The notes under the pieces: generated by a model
What the model saw: only the letters and a program-made list of their open reading frames with translations
The model's database searches: none
Told to the model about the DNA's origin: nothing
Translations under genes and position numbers: made by a program
Source of the DNA: a virus
Virus record (IMG/VR): IMGVR_UViG_3300034082_001244
Span: 1 to 33,005 of that record
Length of the DNA: 33,005 bases
Reading direction: 5' to 3' (one strand)
Part shown: in pieces, positions 21,424 through 29,693 of the stretch
How positions within the stretch are numbered: the first letter of the stretch is position 1
Layout: each line of letters begins with the position of its first letter

Positions 21424-22086
21424 ATGAATGTTCGGCTACTATCCTATTCACAACCCACAACAGAATTTAGAGACTTGGGTCTCGCAGATGCGCAGGAACT
21501 CATTGCGTATTGCGCCCGTGTTAGCAATCCTTCCAATCAACTCAACACAGACACATCAGAAAAACTCATCAAGTACTTGGTCAAACACCAACACTGGAGC
21601 CCACTTGAAATGGTCTCTGCCTGTATTGAAATTACCACAACAAGAGATATTGCTCGACAAATCTTGCGACACCGAAGTTTCAGTTTCCAAGAATTCTCTC
21701 AACGCTATGCTGACCCAACGAAAGATCTCAATTTTGTTACAAGAGAAGCTAGATTGCAAGACGAAAAAAATAGACAGAACAGCGTCGAAGTCGATGATCA
21801 ACTGTTACAAAATGAATGGTTCCGTGCCCAACAACGAGTTATATATGCCGCTAAACGGGAATACGAGTGGGCTATTAAAAACGGCATAGCCAAAGAACAA
21901 GCTCGCGCTGTTCTACCAGAAGGACTTATCGAAAGTCGTTTATATATGAATGGTACACTACGTAGCTGGATTCATTTTATTGAATTGCGAAGTGCCAACG
22001 GCACACAGAAAGAACATCAAGAAGTTGCTATTGCCTGCGCTAAAGTAATAGCTACTATTTTTCCTCTAGCGGCCAGTCTCCTTTAA
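21424..22086 (+). CDS. thyX: flavin-dependent thymidylate synthase ThyX
   Basis: This 220-residue protein carries the ThyX motif RHRSFSFQEFSQRY (82-95), matching RHRxxSxxxxSxRY, with PEGLIESRLYMNGTLRSWIH at the dUMP-binding region (about 160-179). ThyX methylates dUMP to dTMP with methylenetetrahydrofolate, FAD and NADPH. This supports phage DNA synthesis and suits hosts or phages without ThyA. It is the last plus-strand gene. Its final 32 bases overlap the 3' end of the convergent minus-strand gene. The start at 21424 has no strong ribosome site of its own but lies three bases after the previous stop. Confidence 0.9.
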   Translation: MNVRLLSYSQPTTEFRDLGLADAQELIAYCARVSNPSNQLNTDTSEKLIKYLVKHQHWSPLEMVSACIEITTTRDIARQILRHRSFSFQEFSQRYADPTKDLNFVTREARLQDEKNRQNSVEVDDQLLQNEWFRAQQRVIYAAKREYEWAIKNGIAKEQARAVLPEGLIESRLYMNGTLRSWIHFIELRSANGTQKEHQEVAIACAKVIATIFPLAASLL

Positions 22087-22798
22087 ACGTTTTAGGCGGA
22101 AACATTTTGATGTGTCCGTTAAATTCAGATTCTAGCCAAGCATAATCGTTTATCTTGGCTAGGGTTGCAGTATCATCTTTATAAGTTTTTCCAAACCATT
22201 CTCCGGCACTTGCACCACCTTTAGCATATTCTCCAAAGGTTCTGTCGCCACCAATATGGGTCCATACTTTTAATCTATGTGCAGTTTCGTCGTCCAATTG
22301 ACCTAAAATAGTTCTGCTGGCTAACTTGGCACATTCTCTAAATGCGCTACGCCATGTACTTAACGGATCAATGTTAAATGCCGTTATATTTGAAACTGTT
22401 GTCATTGCTTTAAATCTAGTAGATATACTAGTAGTCATATCTGGTTTAGATAGATCCATAGTCAATGTCAATTCTCTTGGTAATAGTTTAACACCACCAT
22501 AACCATATTCTAAATCATTAATAGGATTAATACTTCTCCAAACATGTACAATATCCTCTTCGCTGGCATCTAACTTTATATTAAATTTAAAATTAGGTAG
22601 TATTCTTGCATCCGCATCAACTACCCAAAACATATTAGTCTTTGCAACTTTGGCTGCTTCTATATGCGCTTGGTGTATACCGTTAACTCCATGTATTCGA
22701 TAGACACTATTATCTAATGCCACAACGTGTTTTAACAAATCTAAATAACCTCTATCAGCATTAGGCTCGTTAAACGATATAAACACAATATCGTACAT
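22055..22798 (-). CDS. GT-A-like glycosyltransferase, first pair member
   Basis: This 247-residue protein starts IVFISFNEPNADRGYL, a nucleotide-binding strand and loop, and carries a DxD-type motif FWVVDADARI (57-66, Asp61 and Asp63). Such a motif binds a divalent metal and nucleotide sugar in GT-A enzymes. It is a close paralogue of the protein encoded at 22798-23697, sharing the ISFNEPNA/LSYDEPNA start and the IHGVNG/VHGVKG segment. T4-like marine phages often encode relatives near tail-fibre genes. Likely acceptors are virion fibres or host glycans. It overlaps thyX tail-to-tail and is the last gene of its operon. Confidence 0.65.
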   Translation of the reverse strand: MYDIVFISFNEPNADRGYLDLLKHVVALDNSVYRIHGVNGIHQAHIEAAKVAKTNMFWVVDADARILPNFKFNIKLDASEEDIVHVWRSINPINDLEYGYGGVKLLPRELTLTMDLSKPDMTTSISTRFKAMTTVSNITAFNIDPLSTWRSAFRECAKLASRTILGQLDDETAHRLKVWTHIGGDRTFGEYAKGGASAGEWFGKTYKDDTATLAKINDYAWLESEFNGHIKMFPPKTFKGDWPLEEK

Positions 22799-23697
22799 TA
22801 TCGCCTCCGAATAATTCGTGGAGAATTATTGTATACTGTTTTAAAAAATTTACTGCCGTTAGGATCTAACTCTGCAAGCTCTAACCTGCACTCGTGTTTC
22901 AGTGTCTCTCCTAATCCCATAATTTCATAGGGTAACATTTCTTCTGTAATTTTACTGTACTTTGTTTCCCACTCAGTAGTTAACCATTCAAAGTCTCGAA
23001 CATTCGCATAATCCCAGTCAGTACAGTTAGTAAGGTAAGCACCCTCTCTAGCACCGTACATACTCCACAGTCCGTTTTCCACGTCGGCACCAACGTTGCA
23101 CCATATTAGCATCCGATCATAATTTTGCCACCATATAGATTTTAAATCTGTTGTCTTAGCACCTTGATCCAATGACATTTTTACGCCTTCACGGAAGCCG
23201 GCACGCCAGGCTTGGAATGGAGTAGCATTGGTAAAGCTCTCACTGTAGTTTTCATTAAACTGGTAATATTTGTCATCAAAACAAAATTCAACCAACCCTT
23301 TTACGTCATTGGGATCTGAATTTTCATGTGTCCGCATACTGTTAACAAATTTACGTGTCCACAGTTTTAAACCACCATTACCGTACATAAGCCCATTGAC
23401 GTGAACTTTACCGCACCAACTGAACACATGATCTGATGTTAGTCCTAGTGAATCCAAGTCTATTTCAACTTCAAGGAATTTTGGATCAACAATATTATCG
23501 GCATCTACAGTAACAAAGTATTCAGTTTCGCTTAGTGCGGCACAGGCTTTGTGTGCGGCATCGCTACCTTTAACTCCGTGTACACGTTTTGCCCATGGTA
23601 CTTTGTTGCACAGGTCTGCATAATTTTTTTCGGCGTTAGGCTCATCATAACTTAGAAAAATAATGTCTTGTTCTATAATTTTAATAATGTTACTCAT
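22798..23697 (-). CDS. GT-A-like glycosyltransferase, second pair member
   Basis: This 299-residue protein begins similarly (IIFLSYDEPNAEKNY) and has FVTVDADNIVD (61-71, Asp65 and Asp67) as DxD motif. A conserved GNGGLKLW segment follows; its counterpart in the 22055-22798 product is GYGGVKLL. The pair shares order and spacing over about 200 residues and then diverges; this one has about 50 extra residues. It overlaps the next gene by one base (TAATG). The glycosyltransferase fold is likely; donor and acceptor cannot be inferred. Confidence 0.66.
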   Translation of the reverse strand: MSNIIKIIEQDIIFLSYDEPNAEKNYADLCNKVPWAKRVHGVKGSDAAHKACAALSETEYFVTVDADNIVDPKFLEVEIDLDSLGLTSDHVFSWCGKVHVNGLMYGNGGLKLWTRKFVNSMRTHENSDPNDVKGLVEFCFDDKYYQFNENYSESFTNATPFQAWRAGFREGVKMSLDQGAKTTDLKSIWWQNYDRMLIWCNVGADVENGLWSMYGAREGAYLTNCTDWDYANVRDFEWLTTEWETKYSKITEEMLPYEIMGLGETLKHECRLELAELDPNGSKFFKTVYNNSPRIIRRR

Positions 23698-24282
23698 TTA
23701 ATTTTTCCATGTTTGTATTCCGTAAGAGAAAAATGGATTCCTCGTAAAAATATTAACTTTTTTAATATCTAATTCATATTCAGATACAAATGGTATAACT
23801 GTTTTATCTTGAATCAAATTCTCTATATCGATTTTTATTTGTTGTATTAATATATTAGGCTCGTTTGCCACTGTAATATAAAATTCTACATTTTTATAAC
23901 GTATCTTTGAATCACGAATGTCTCCACTATATATACGTTGTCTAAATTCGTCTGTGATAATAAAGATCCATACTTTTTTAAAAGCATCCCAGTGTACTGT
24001 TAATTCTGGTGTAAGATTAGTGTTGTTTGTGATTCTTTCAAATAAGCTATTTTTGAAAAGTATATTTTGTTTTTCTTTTTGAACTAATTCAAATTCGCAA
24101 TCTATATTTTTTGTTCTACAAACTACCCAGTCAGAAAACTTTTCAATACCGCTAACAAATCTGTGATATTGTTCCTTAGTTACTTCTAATTTATATTCAT
24201 ATTCACTTCTAAGTTCATTAGAAAATGCCAATAGATTACCCGTGTCAATATCAAAATACGCATATAACTTAATATTTGCCAT
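23698..24282 (-). CDS. hypothetical protein within glycosyltransferase operon
   Basis: This 194-residue protein is rich in Ile, Asn, Lys and Phe, in line with the low GC of this operon. It opens with KLYAYFDIDTGNLLAFSNEL and has a helix-strand body (HWDAFKKVWIFIITDEFRQR). No catalytic motif is visible. It sits between two glycosyltransferase pairs and abuts or overlaps both neighbours, so it is co-translated with them. It could be a fibre-associated or chaperone-like protein; there is no direct evidence. Confidence 0.62.
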   Translation of the reverse strand: MANIKLYAYFDIDTGNLLAFSNELRSEYEYKLEVTKEQYHRFVSGIEKFSDWVVCRTKNIDCEFELVQKEKQNILFKNSLFERITNNTNLTPELTVHWDAFKKVWIFIITDEFRQRIYSGDIRDSKIRYKNVEFYITVANEPNILIQQIKIDIENLIQDKTVIPFVSEYELDIKKVNIFTRNPFFSYGIQTWKN

Positions 24283-25126
24283 CGGCTAGTTCCTCTAATT
24301 CTAATAACAAATTATCTGTTATGAACTCTTTTTCTACATAATGAAATAATTTATCTTGAGCAATATTTCCAACTACTAATTTTCCAGTAGATGTTAGATA
24401 ATGAGAAACTATATCTTGCCAACTTTCAGGAATAATAGACCATCCTTGTATAGGAGATTTCATATGAGTGAATTGTAAGGGAGAATTTACATCAATAATA
24501 TTGTATAACCCTGATAATTCTATTGCAATGGCACACGCAACATCCATACTTAACCAATTTTGATACTCGTTAGGCGTAAATTTTCCGTAACATAATTCCC
24601 AGTTACTTACCACATAGGCTAATACTTTATAAAAATCTCCGGCTTCGTCTGATTTTTTAAAGTAATGCAATGCATGATAAACATTAGGTAAGTTGTTTGT
24701 TACAAAAGTCTTTCGATGTACAGTATCAATGATAGTTTCTAGTTTGTAATTTGTAATTTTTGAACAAAATCGAATATTAAAATTAGCACAATATGTCCAC
24801 CATGTACTGATATCTTCTAACAACAACATATCTGCATCTAAAACAATGGTTTCGTAATAGGGACTAGCGTGATATAGTTTCCAACGATTTTCAATTTTCC
24901 ATTGTGTTTTAGTAGCATCGTCATTCCATGGTATTGGAATAATTTTATCAAATACTGCTTTATATTTTTTTGGAACTCGATTATTTGTAACTAATGATAT
25001 ATTAGTAACTTCCAACTGTGTCGATTTAATACTCAAGGCAAGTGCGTATGCTTGTTTGATATAATCAACACTCTTATTATTTTGAGCAAGAACTACGAAT
25101 CCCTTAGACACCCGAACCTCCGTCAA
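24269..25126 (-). CDS. GT8-like nucleotide-diphospho-sugar transferase
   Basis: This 285-residue protein starts KGFVVLAQNNKSVDYIKQAY and carries ETIVLDADMLLLED (92-105, Asp97 and Asp99), the DxD motif in the setting seen in GT8 enzymes. HMKSPIQGW follows near residue 229, where GT8 enzymes have a metal-ligand His-x-x-G/K pattern. It is a paralogue of the neighbouring 25104-25961 product (AQNNKSVDYIK versus AQNNSSIDYVK). The two genes overlap by 23 bases. A sugar transfer role is likely, the acceptor unknown. Confidence 0.7.
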   Translation of the reverse strand: MTEVRVSKGFVVLAQNNKSVDYIKQAYALALSIKSTQLEVTNISLVTNNRVPKKYKAVFDKIIPIPWNDDATKTQWKIENRWKLYHASPYYETIVLDADMLLLEDISTWWTYCANFNIRFCSKITNYKLETIIDTVHRKTFVTNNLPNVYHALHYFKKSDEAGDFYKVLAYVVSNWELCYGKFTPNEYQNWLSMDVACAIAIELSGLYNIIDVNSPLQFTHMKSPIQGWSIIPESWQDIVSHYLTSTGKLVVGNIAQDKLFHYVEKEFITDNLLLELEELADGKY

Positions 25127-25961
25127 TGAACCGTGAAAGGCTTAATTTATTCATAATATGAACATCAGTGTTGTTTAAGGAAACAGCAGTATACTCCCCT
25201 AAATAATTTTCTTTTTCGATTAAGAATTTCATCTTAATGTCATCTAGAGAAATTAATAAATCTCTATCGGAAATGTAAAACATTTTACCAGGTAATTCTT
25301 GGGCAAACATACCAGACGTCTTTGCGTTCATTAAATGAATAGCAATACTAAATGCAAAATCATTTCTAAATGTAGGAACTTCTATACTATATAATGTCCT
25401 AAAATATTGCCAATTGTTTTTAACATATTCAACTACAGTAAAAAAGTATTTTACTTCTAATGTTTTTTCAAAGATAAAAGTTGTGGCCCAATAAAACGGT
25501 ATAGAATATTGATTTATTCTAGTAAATTCAGTTGTGCCGCGCCACGACGACAGGCTAAAACAATCTTTATATATTTGAAAAGTATGCTCTGAATTTAAAG
25601 GGTTAGCTAATGCCGTTGAATTAATAATATAATCACTGTCAATAACTAGTGTCCTGTCGTAAGGAGTTAAGTCGTATACTGAATTACGGGCTAAGTTTTT
25701 CCATTCTAAAAATTTTGAAGATAAAGTTCCGTCATTAAATCTTTTTTGATTATAAGCGGATACATTTTCTATATGAAAAATTTGATCAAAAATCTTAGAT
25801 TCTTTAGGATATGTCTTTAGTAACCAGTCAGCCGAATCTGTTATAATACTGACTGGAATTTTTAAAAAACTTTGTAAACGCTGAGCCGCAAAAATAGCTA
25901 ACTTGACATAGTCGATGGATGAATTATTTTGAGCAAAAATTACAGCGCCAGTTGTTTTCAT
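25104..25961 (-). CDS. GT8-like glycosyltransferase paralogue
   Basis: This 285-residue protein begins TTGAVIFAQNNSSIDYVKLA and has RTLVIDSDYIIN (103-114; Asp108 and Asp110), so the metal-binding DxD is a DSD. The middle part (about 115-220) is divergent, with many aromatic residues. A possible HIMNKLSL segment near the end replaces the paralogue's HMKSPIQ. Identical length and overlapping arrangement with 24269-25126 suggest tandem duplication followed by divergence. Its start overlaps the previous gene's stop by ATGA. Function as above, less certain. Confidence 0.62.
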   Translation of the reverse strand: MKTTGAVIFAQNNSSIDYVKLAIFAAQRLQSFLKIPVSIITDSADWLLKTYPKESKIFDQIFHIENVSAYNQKRFNDGTLSSKFLEWKNLARNSVYDLTPYDRTLVIDSDYIINSTALANPLNSEHTFQIYKDCFSLSSWRGTTEFTRINQYSIPFYWATTFIFEKTLEVKYFFTVVEYVKNNWQYFRTLYSIEVPTFRNDFAFSIAIHLMNAKTSGMFAQELPGKMFYISDRDLLISLDDIKMKFLIEKENYLGEYTAVSLNNTDVHIMNKLSLSRFIDGGSGV

Positions 25962-26308
25962 AGATCAATTAAATCGCTTATTTTTCTTTTGGATTTAATT
26001 GCTAAGAATCTAGTGGAGTAATTGACAACGACTTCAAAATATTGGTTTGTAATACTATTAAAAAATTCTTGCACATCCGCTACTACAACTGGATTGCCGT
26101 TGTCATCAACAAACACAGCATCCGCAGTGCGGTTTAGATCAATCATTAATTTTGCAAAGTTGATTAGTGTGGGTGTGATTTTGAATGTTGCCCCGTTAAT
26201 GTAATAGATTAATTTTAGATTTGTTTCTTCACTCAACAAGCGTCGTTGATTTGACAGTGTTGCCATGTAGTTAACAACTTCAAATGCTTTTTGAATTTTT
26301 TCGTCCAT
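25958..26308 (-). CDS. conserved T4-like phage protein near tail fibres
   Basis: This 116-residue protein starts at ATG 26308 (MDEKIQKAFEVVNYMATL) because GGAG (minus strand, 26315-26318) lies six bases before it. The longer reading begins at a GTG (26338) inside the promoter palindrome. It includes LYYINGATFKIT-like and DDNGNPVVVADVQEFF segments, which I recall from conserved cyanophage proteins beside tail genes. It is the first gene of the glycosyltransferase operon. Role unknown; fibre-associated is a guess from context. Confidence 0.7.
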   Translation of the reverse strand: MDEKIQKAFEVVNYMATLSNQRRLLSEETNLKLIYYINGATFKITPTLINFAKLMIDLNRTADAVFVDDNGNPVVVADVQEFFNSITNQYFEVVVNYSTRFLAIKSKRKISDLIDL

Positions 26309-26322
26309 AGATAACTCCGAGA

Positions 26323-26340
26323 TAGTGTAATAATACACTA
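26323..26340. promoter_or_regulatory. palindrome over the -10 box, possible operator
   Basis: TAGTGTA and TACACTA form perfect 7-bp arms around a four-base centre, covering the -10 box of the 26353-26330 promoter. Placement over -10 and the start point is typical of repressor sites. A 5' RNA hairpin in the transcript is the alternative. No regulator is visible in the window. Confidence 0.5.
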
Positions 26341-26358
26341 CTTTAATTATCTAGTCAA
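26330..26358 (-). promoter_or_regulatory. sigma70-like promoter for the minus-strand glycosyltransferase operon
   Basis: On the minus strand, TTGACT (26353-26358) and TATTAT (26330-26335) are separated by 17 bases, 22 bases before ATG 26308. A 7-bp inverted repeat (TAGTGTA at 26323-26329, TACACTA at 26334-26340) overlaps the -10 box and probable start point, as an operator would. This gives the operon a promoter distinct from the late-type motifs before the fibre genes. Confidence 0.75.
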
Positions 26359-26381
26359 GACATTAGAAAATTTAAATTAGG

Positions 26382-28730
26382 CTATGCACGAAGAATTGAA
26401 TAGGTATAAGATCCGCCGGCATTAGATGAAACTGTCCATGTGAACGGGTTAGTGAGTGAGCTGGCTGGCCAAACTCCGCCACAGTTGACTGATTGACTCT
26501 GTCCTGCACTTAGGGGGAAAGACGAAGGACTCACATAGCCTGACGCAAAAGGTTGACCCGGTGACATAGTCATAGTTACTGTTCCGGATCCAGACGTACA
26601 CGTTACTGTGATTAGATCAACAAATCCTGCGCCACTTGACATTGTGGTCCCAAAAGGTTCTGTCCGACCGCGACTGCTTGGACTAACAGACGTAATAAAC
26701 GGTGGCGGTGGCGGTGGTGGTGGCGGTGGTGGTTTATTGCTTGGAACCCCAGTTCTTTTACTAAATGATGGTGTTATCGCAGGTGGTGGTGGCGGTGGTG
26801 GTGGCGGTGGTGGCGGTGCTGGAGTTGTGCTGGCATCGCCAATTGTTATGGTAGGACTAATTGCTACTTCCTGCCCTGAAGTACTGCCAGTTCTAATAGA
26901 CACTGAGAAACTTTCCGGGCCTTCTGTTGTGGAATCTGCGGTAGGTGTTACTGTGAACTGAGCCGCATTCGAATTGATCACTATAGCTCCGCTTGATGTA
27001 GAAAAATCTCCTGCATTGGTATTAATTGTCCAATATAAAGTAGTGGCGGAAGGTACATTTGAAGTAGTAACATACAATATCAAACTGTTGCCTTCGCTCA
27101 CGCTGTTTATACTCGGTGCTACACCATAAGTTGGTACTATAGGAGTAGTACTGGCGTCAACTACATTGACCGGACTGCTAGTCGCTAGCAACGGACCATT
27201 CACACTGGCTGAATGCAATTCTATAATGATGGTTTCAGGGCCTTCTGTTGTAAGGTCAGCTTCTGCTGATCGTGTGAGAGAAGCATTGCCGCCAATAATA
27301 GCAAAAGATCCATTGTTAATACCATTAAGAAAATCATTAGCGGAAGTAGTACCAACGTTGATCCAATATACCATAGTTCCGTTTGCAACGCCTGTAGTAG
27401 TGATAGTAAAAATAATTGGAAGTCCTTCGTCTTGCGAAGGAGTATTTGGAGTTATCGAATAACTAATAGGTGATAAAGATGAATCAGTAATTATTACAGT
27501 ATCTGCTGTTGTTACCAGATCTCCGTTGATTGATCCAGTTAGCAATTGTAAGATAACTGTTTCGTTAACAAACTCAGTTGTAAGATCTGCACGTACTAGT
27601 CTAGATACAATTCCAACGTTATTTGTTATAGTAACGGTTCCTGAATTGGCAGTATCAGTAAAATCTTGTCCGTTAGCAGTTCCTACATTTTTCCAATATA
27701 AGACAGTTCCGTTTATGATATTATCAGTACTGACAGTGTAAGTAACAGTACCGCCTTCGTTTACTAATGTAACATTAGGTCGCATACTATAACTTGGTGG
27801 CGGAGAAACATATGCTGAGGAATAAGTCCATCCAGATCCGCTAAATTGTACTTGTGGATATGCGACCGCTACATTAGATCCGGTGGCAATGTACATTTGA
27901 CAAAAACTATTTAAAGTTCCAGTCACTGGCTCAAATACTCTATAAGTGCCGTCGTTGCCTGCGTCAGTATAAGACCAAGTTGGCGTAAGTACCAATGCTG
28001 AGCCGCCTGATATTTTTGCATATAACGCATATTGATTAGGAGTATATAGCGTTGCTTCTACTAGTTTACTAAAAATTAGTTGGTTTGATGTTGTTAAATT
28101 AGCATATCCAATGTTAGTTGCAGGAGTTCCGGATCCAGTATTAGTGGTTGAAAAATTACTTAACTTTATTATTCCCATGGTCCTTAATAAAGTTTCCCAT
28201 GAAGAATTCACTAAAGCACTGTCACCTGACGTTTGATAGTTAGTAAGTGACGAGCTAAGTTGAAAATTACCACCTGAATTAAAAAACCAACGAAGATTAT
28301 CTGCTGATCCAAATTCTATAGTTAGTGTTTGATTAACGGTACTAGTCCAGCCAGATGATCTGTTTGATGTTATTAAAGTTACAAAGCTGGATTCTCCACT
28401 AGGAGGAGTAATGTTTCTGTTATCATTAATCAAAGTTGCCATGCTTAAATATGCCGCGCGGTCTGCATCGGATAATCGAATATCAAGCGTAGGAAGACCT
28501 AAATTACCAGATTCATCTACACCACTTTGGTGCTGTCTAGCTTTAAGTAGATCGTTTCTTAACGAATTCCATTGTGTAACTGAAACTATTGAATGTTGAG
28601 CAACTTGGCTACTAGTAACCGTTTGTCCATAGCCAGAATTGCCTGAACCTATGCCAAACACGTTGTTTATTATCGTTTGTATTTGATTGTAATCTAAATA
28701 TTCTACTTTAGATCCGACGCCTGCTGCCAT
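26382..28730 (-). CDS. large tail-fibre-like protein with Calx-beta-like repeats and polyproline tracts
   Basis: This 782-residue protein has four parts. Residues 1-300 resemble the whole product of the next gene upstream (28802-29683). Three Calx-beta-like repeats follow at about 313-420, 422-528 and 533-635, each with VxEG/QDEG near the start, an LYWxNVG/VYWINVG strand and a TTEGPE loop. Twelve consecutive prolines (639-650) and eleven (667-677) flank a short spacer. Residues 679-782 form a Ser/Gly-rich beta domain. Calx-beta-type modules act in adhesion. The protein is probably a fibre or tip adhesin that binds the host surface. It is preceded by a late-type promoter motif (28752-28759). 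Confidence 0.75.
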   Translation of the reverse strand: MAAGVGSKVEYLDYNQIQTIINNVFGIGSGNSGYGQTVTSSQVAQHSIVSVTQWNSLRNDLLKARQHQSGVDESGNLGLPTLDIRLSDADRAAYLSMATLINDNRNITPPSGESSFVTLITSNRSSGWTSTVNQTLTIEFGSADNLRWFFNSGGNFQLSSSLTNYQTSGDSALVNSSWETLLRTMGIIKLSNFSTTNTGSGTPATNIGYANLTTSNQLIFSKLVEATLYTPNQYALYAKISGGSALVLTPTWSYTDAGNDGTYRVFEPVTGTLNSFCQMYIATGSNVAVAYPQVQFSGSGWTYSSAYVSPPPSYSMRPNVTLVNEGGTVTYTVSTDNIINGTVLYWKNVGTANGQDFTDTANSGTVTITNNVGIVSRLVRADLTTEFVNETVILQLLTGSINGDLVTTADTVIITDSSLSPISYSITPNTPSQDEGLPIIFTITTTGVANGTMVYWINVGTTSANDFLNGINNGSFAIIGGNASLTRSAEADLTTEGPETIIIELHSASVNGPLLATSSPVNVVDASTTPIVPTYGVAPSINSVSEGNSLILYVTTSNVPSATTLYWTINTNAGDFSTSSGAIVINSNAAQFTVTPTADSTTEGPESFSVSIRTGSTSGQEVAISPTITIGDASTTPAPPPPPPPPPPPPAITPSFSKRTGVPSNKPPPPPPPPPPPFITSVSPSSRGRTEPFGTTMSSGAGFVDLITVTCTSGSGTVTMTMSPGQPFASGYVSPSSFPLSAGQSQSVNCGGVWPASSLTNPFTWTVSSNAGGSYTYSILRA
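26700..26732 (-). repeat. CCN microsatellite encoding 11 prolines
   Basis: Eleven successive CCA/CCG proline codons (minus strand) lie in the fibre gene. On the plus strand they read as GGTGGC-rich repeats. Triplet arrays of this kind can change length by slippage without shifting the frame. A longer one lies 48 bases away. Confidence 0.85.
26781..26816 (-). repeat. CCN microsatellite encoding 12 prolines
   Basis: Twelve successive proline codons, mostly CCA and CCG with one CCT, form the first polyproline linker between the Calx-beta-like repeats and the C-terminal domain. Similarity to the neighbouring tract suggests duplication or expansion. Confidence 0.85.
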
Positions 28731-28751
28731 TACTGTCCCCTATTATATGTG

Positions 28752-28759
28752 TATTTATT
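28752..28759 (-). promoter_or_regulatory. late promoter motif (AATAAATA) before the large fibre gene
   Basis: AATAAATA on the minus strand fits NATAAATA, the late-promoter pattern of T4-like phages, and lies 21 bases before ATG 28730 in a 71-base gap. The spacing equals that of the CATAAATA motif before the 31169 start. The rest of the gap holds a weak AT-only inverted repeat and no gene. Confidence 0.6.
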
Positions 28760-28801
28760 ATCAAAGTATTGGTACTAAAAAATACTTTAACTTACACATT
28801 T

Positions 28802-29683
28802 TTATAAATTAGTTGTAGAACTTGTTGGCGCAGTTACTGAAACATTTGAGCCAGTAGCAGTATATGCTTGAACTAAACTAGTTAGTGTACCGTCTGCTGG
28901 CTCAAAGAATCCATAATTCCCATCTTCAACATAACTCCATGTTGGAGTGAAAATAACAGAATTTCCAGATTTCCTTACATATAACTGGTATTGATTAGGA
29001 GTGTATTGATTGCCTGCTTCAACTAATTTGGTAAAAACTAATTGATTTGTAGTTGTTAAATTATAAAAACCAATTGCCTGCGATGTTCCTGTTCCAGACG
29101 ATGTAGTTGAATATGCATTAAAGCTAATAATTCCCATGTTTGCTAGTAACGTGGTCCACGATTGATTAACTAGCAAACTGACTCCAGCAGAGTATCCTGT
29201 CATCGATGCACTAAATTTAATTGAACTTCCACTATTAAAGAAAAATCTACTAGCATCTTCTGATGCAAAGGTTGTAGTTACTTGATGACTAATAGTGGTT
29301 GCCCAAGGAGCAGTTCGTGTGACTGTTTGTAATGTAGTTAATGATGCTTGAGAAGTTGGCGGTGTTACTAACCTATTGGTAGTTATTAAATTAGAAAATG
29401 TGCTGTAAGCCAATCTGTCGGCTTCTCTAATACGAGTAGTCGTTGACGCAATAGCTAACGCTCCACTTTCATCTACAGATGTTTGATGATTACGTGCTTT
29501 TAATAAATCATTTCTCAAAGCATTCCACTGGGCCACAGTAATCCTGTTGGTTCTAGCAACCTGACTACTAGTAACTGATTGGCCATAGCCGTAGTCTCCT
29601 GAACCGATACCTAATATGTTATTAACATTTGATTGTATAGTATTATAATCGGTTGCTAAGATTGCAGTATTTACGCCAGCCAT
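28802..29683 (-). CDS. tail-fibre-like protein, paralogue of the large fibre's N-terminal region
   Basis: This 293-residue protein matches the first 300 residues of the next gene downstream (26382-28730) throughout: GIGSGDYGYGQSVTSSQV against GIGSGNSGYGQTVTSSQV, QWNALRNDLLKARNHQ against QWNSLRNDLLKARQHQ, and YTPNQYQLY against YTPNQYALY. It lacks the Calx-beta-like repeats and ends shortly after the shared region. The Ser/Thr-rich beta composition fits a fibre or virion-attached protein. It lies 10 bases after the upstream fibre gene's stop and has AAGGAAC as ribosome site. Role inferred from context. Confidence 0.7.
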   Translation of the reverse strand: MAGVNTAILATDYNTIQSNVNNILGIGSGDYGYGQSVTSSQVARTNRITVAQWNALRNDLLKARNHQTSVDESGALAIASTTTRIREADRLAYSTFSNLITTNRLVTPPTSQASLTTLQTVTRTAPWATTISHQVTTTFASEDASRFFFNSGSSIKFSASMTGYSAGVSLLVNQSWTTLLANMGIISFNAYSTTSSGTGTSQAIGFYNLTTTNQLVFTKLVEAGNQYTPNQYQLYVRKSGNSVIFTPTWSYVEDGNYGFFEPADGTLTSLVQAYTATGSNVSVTAPTSSTTNL

Positions 29684-29693
29684 AATTGTTCCT

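Noticed and set aside
26608-26961. Glycine-rich plus-strand frame of 117 codons
   Set aside because: The glycine runs are simply the complement of the polyproline codons in the fibre gene.
28763-28788. Inverted repeat AAAGTATT/AATACTTT in the fibre intergenic gap
   Set aside because: The 8-bp stem is almost all A/T with a 10-base loop and no T-run after it on either strand. Too weak to call a terminator.
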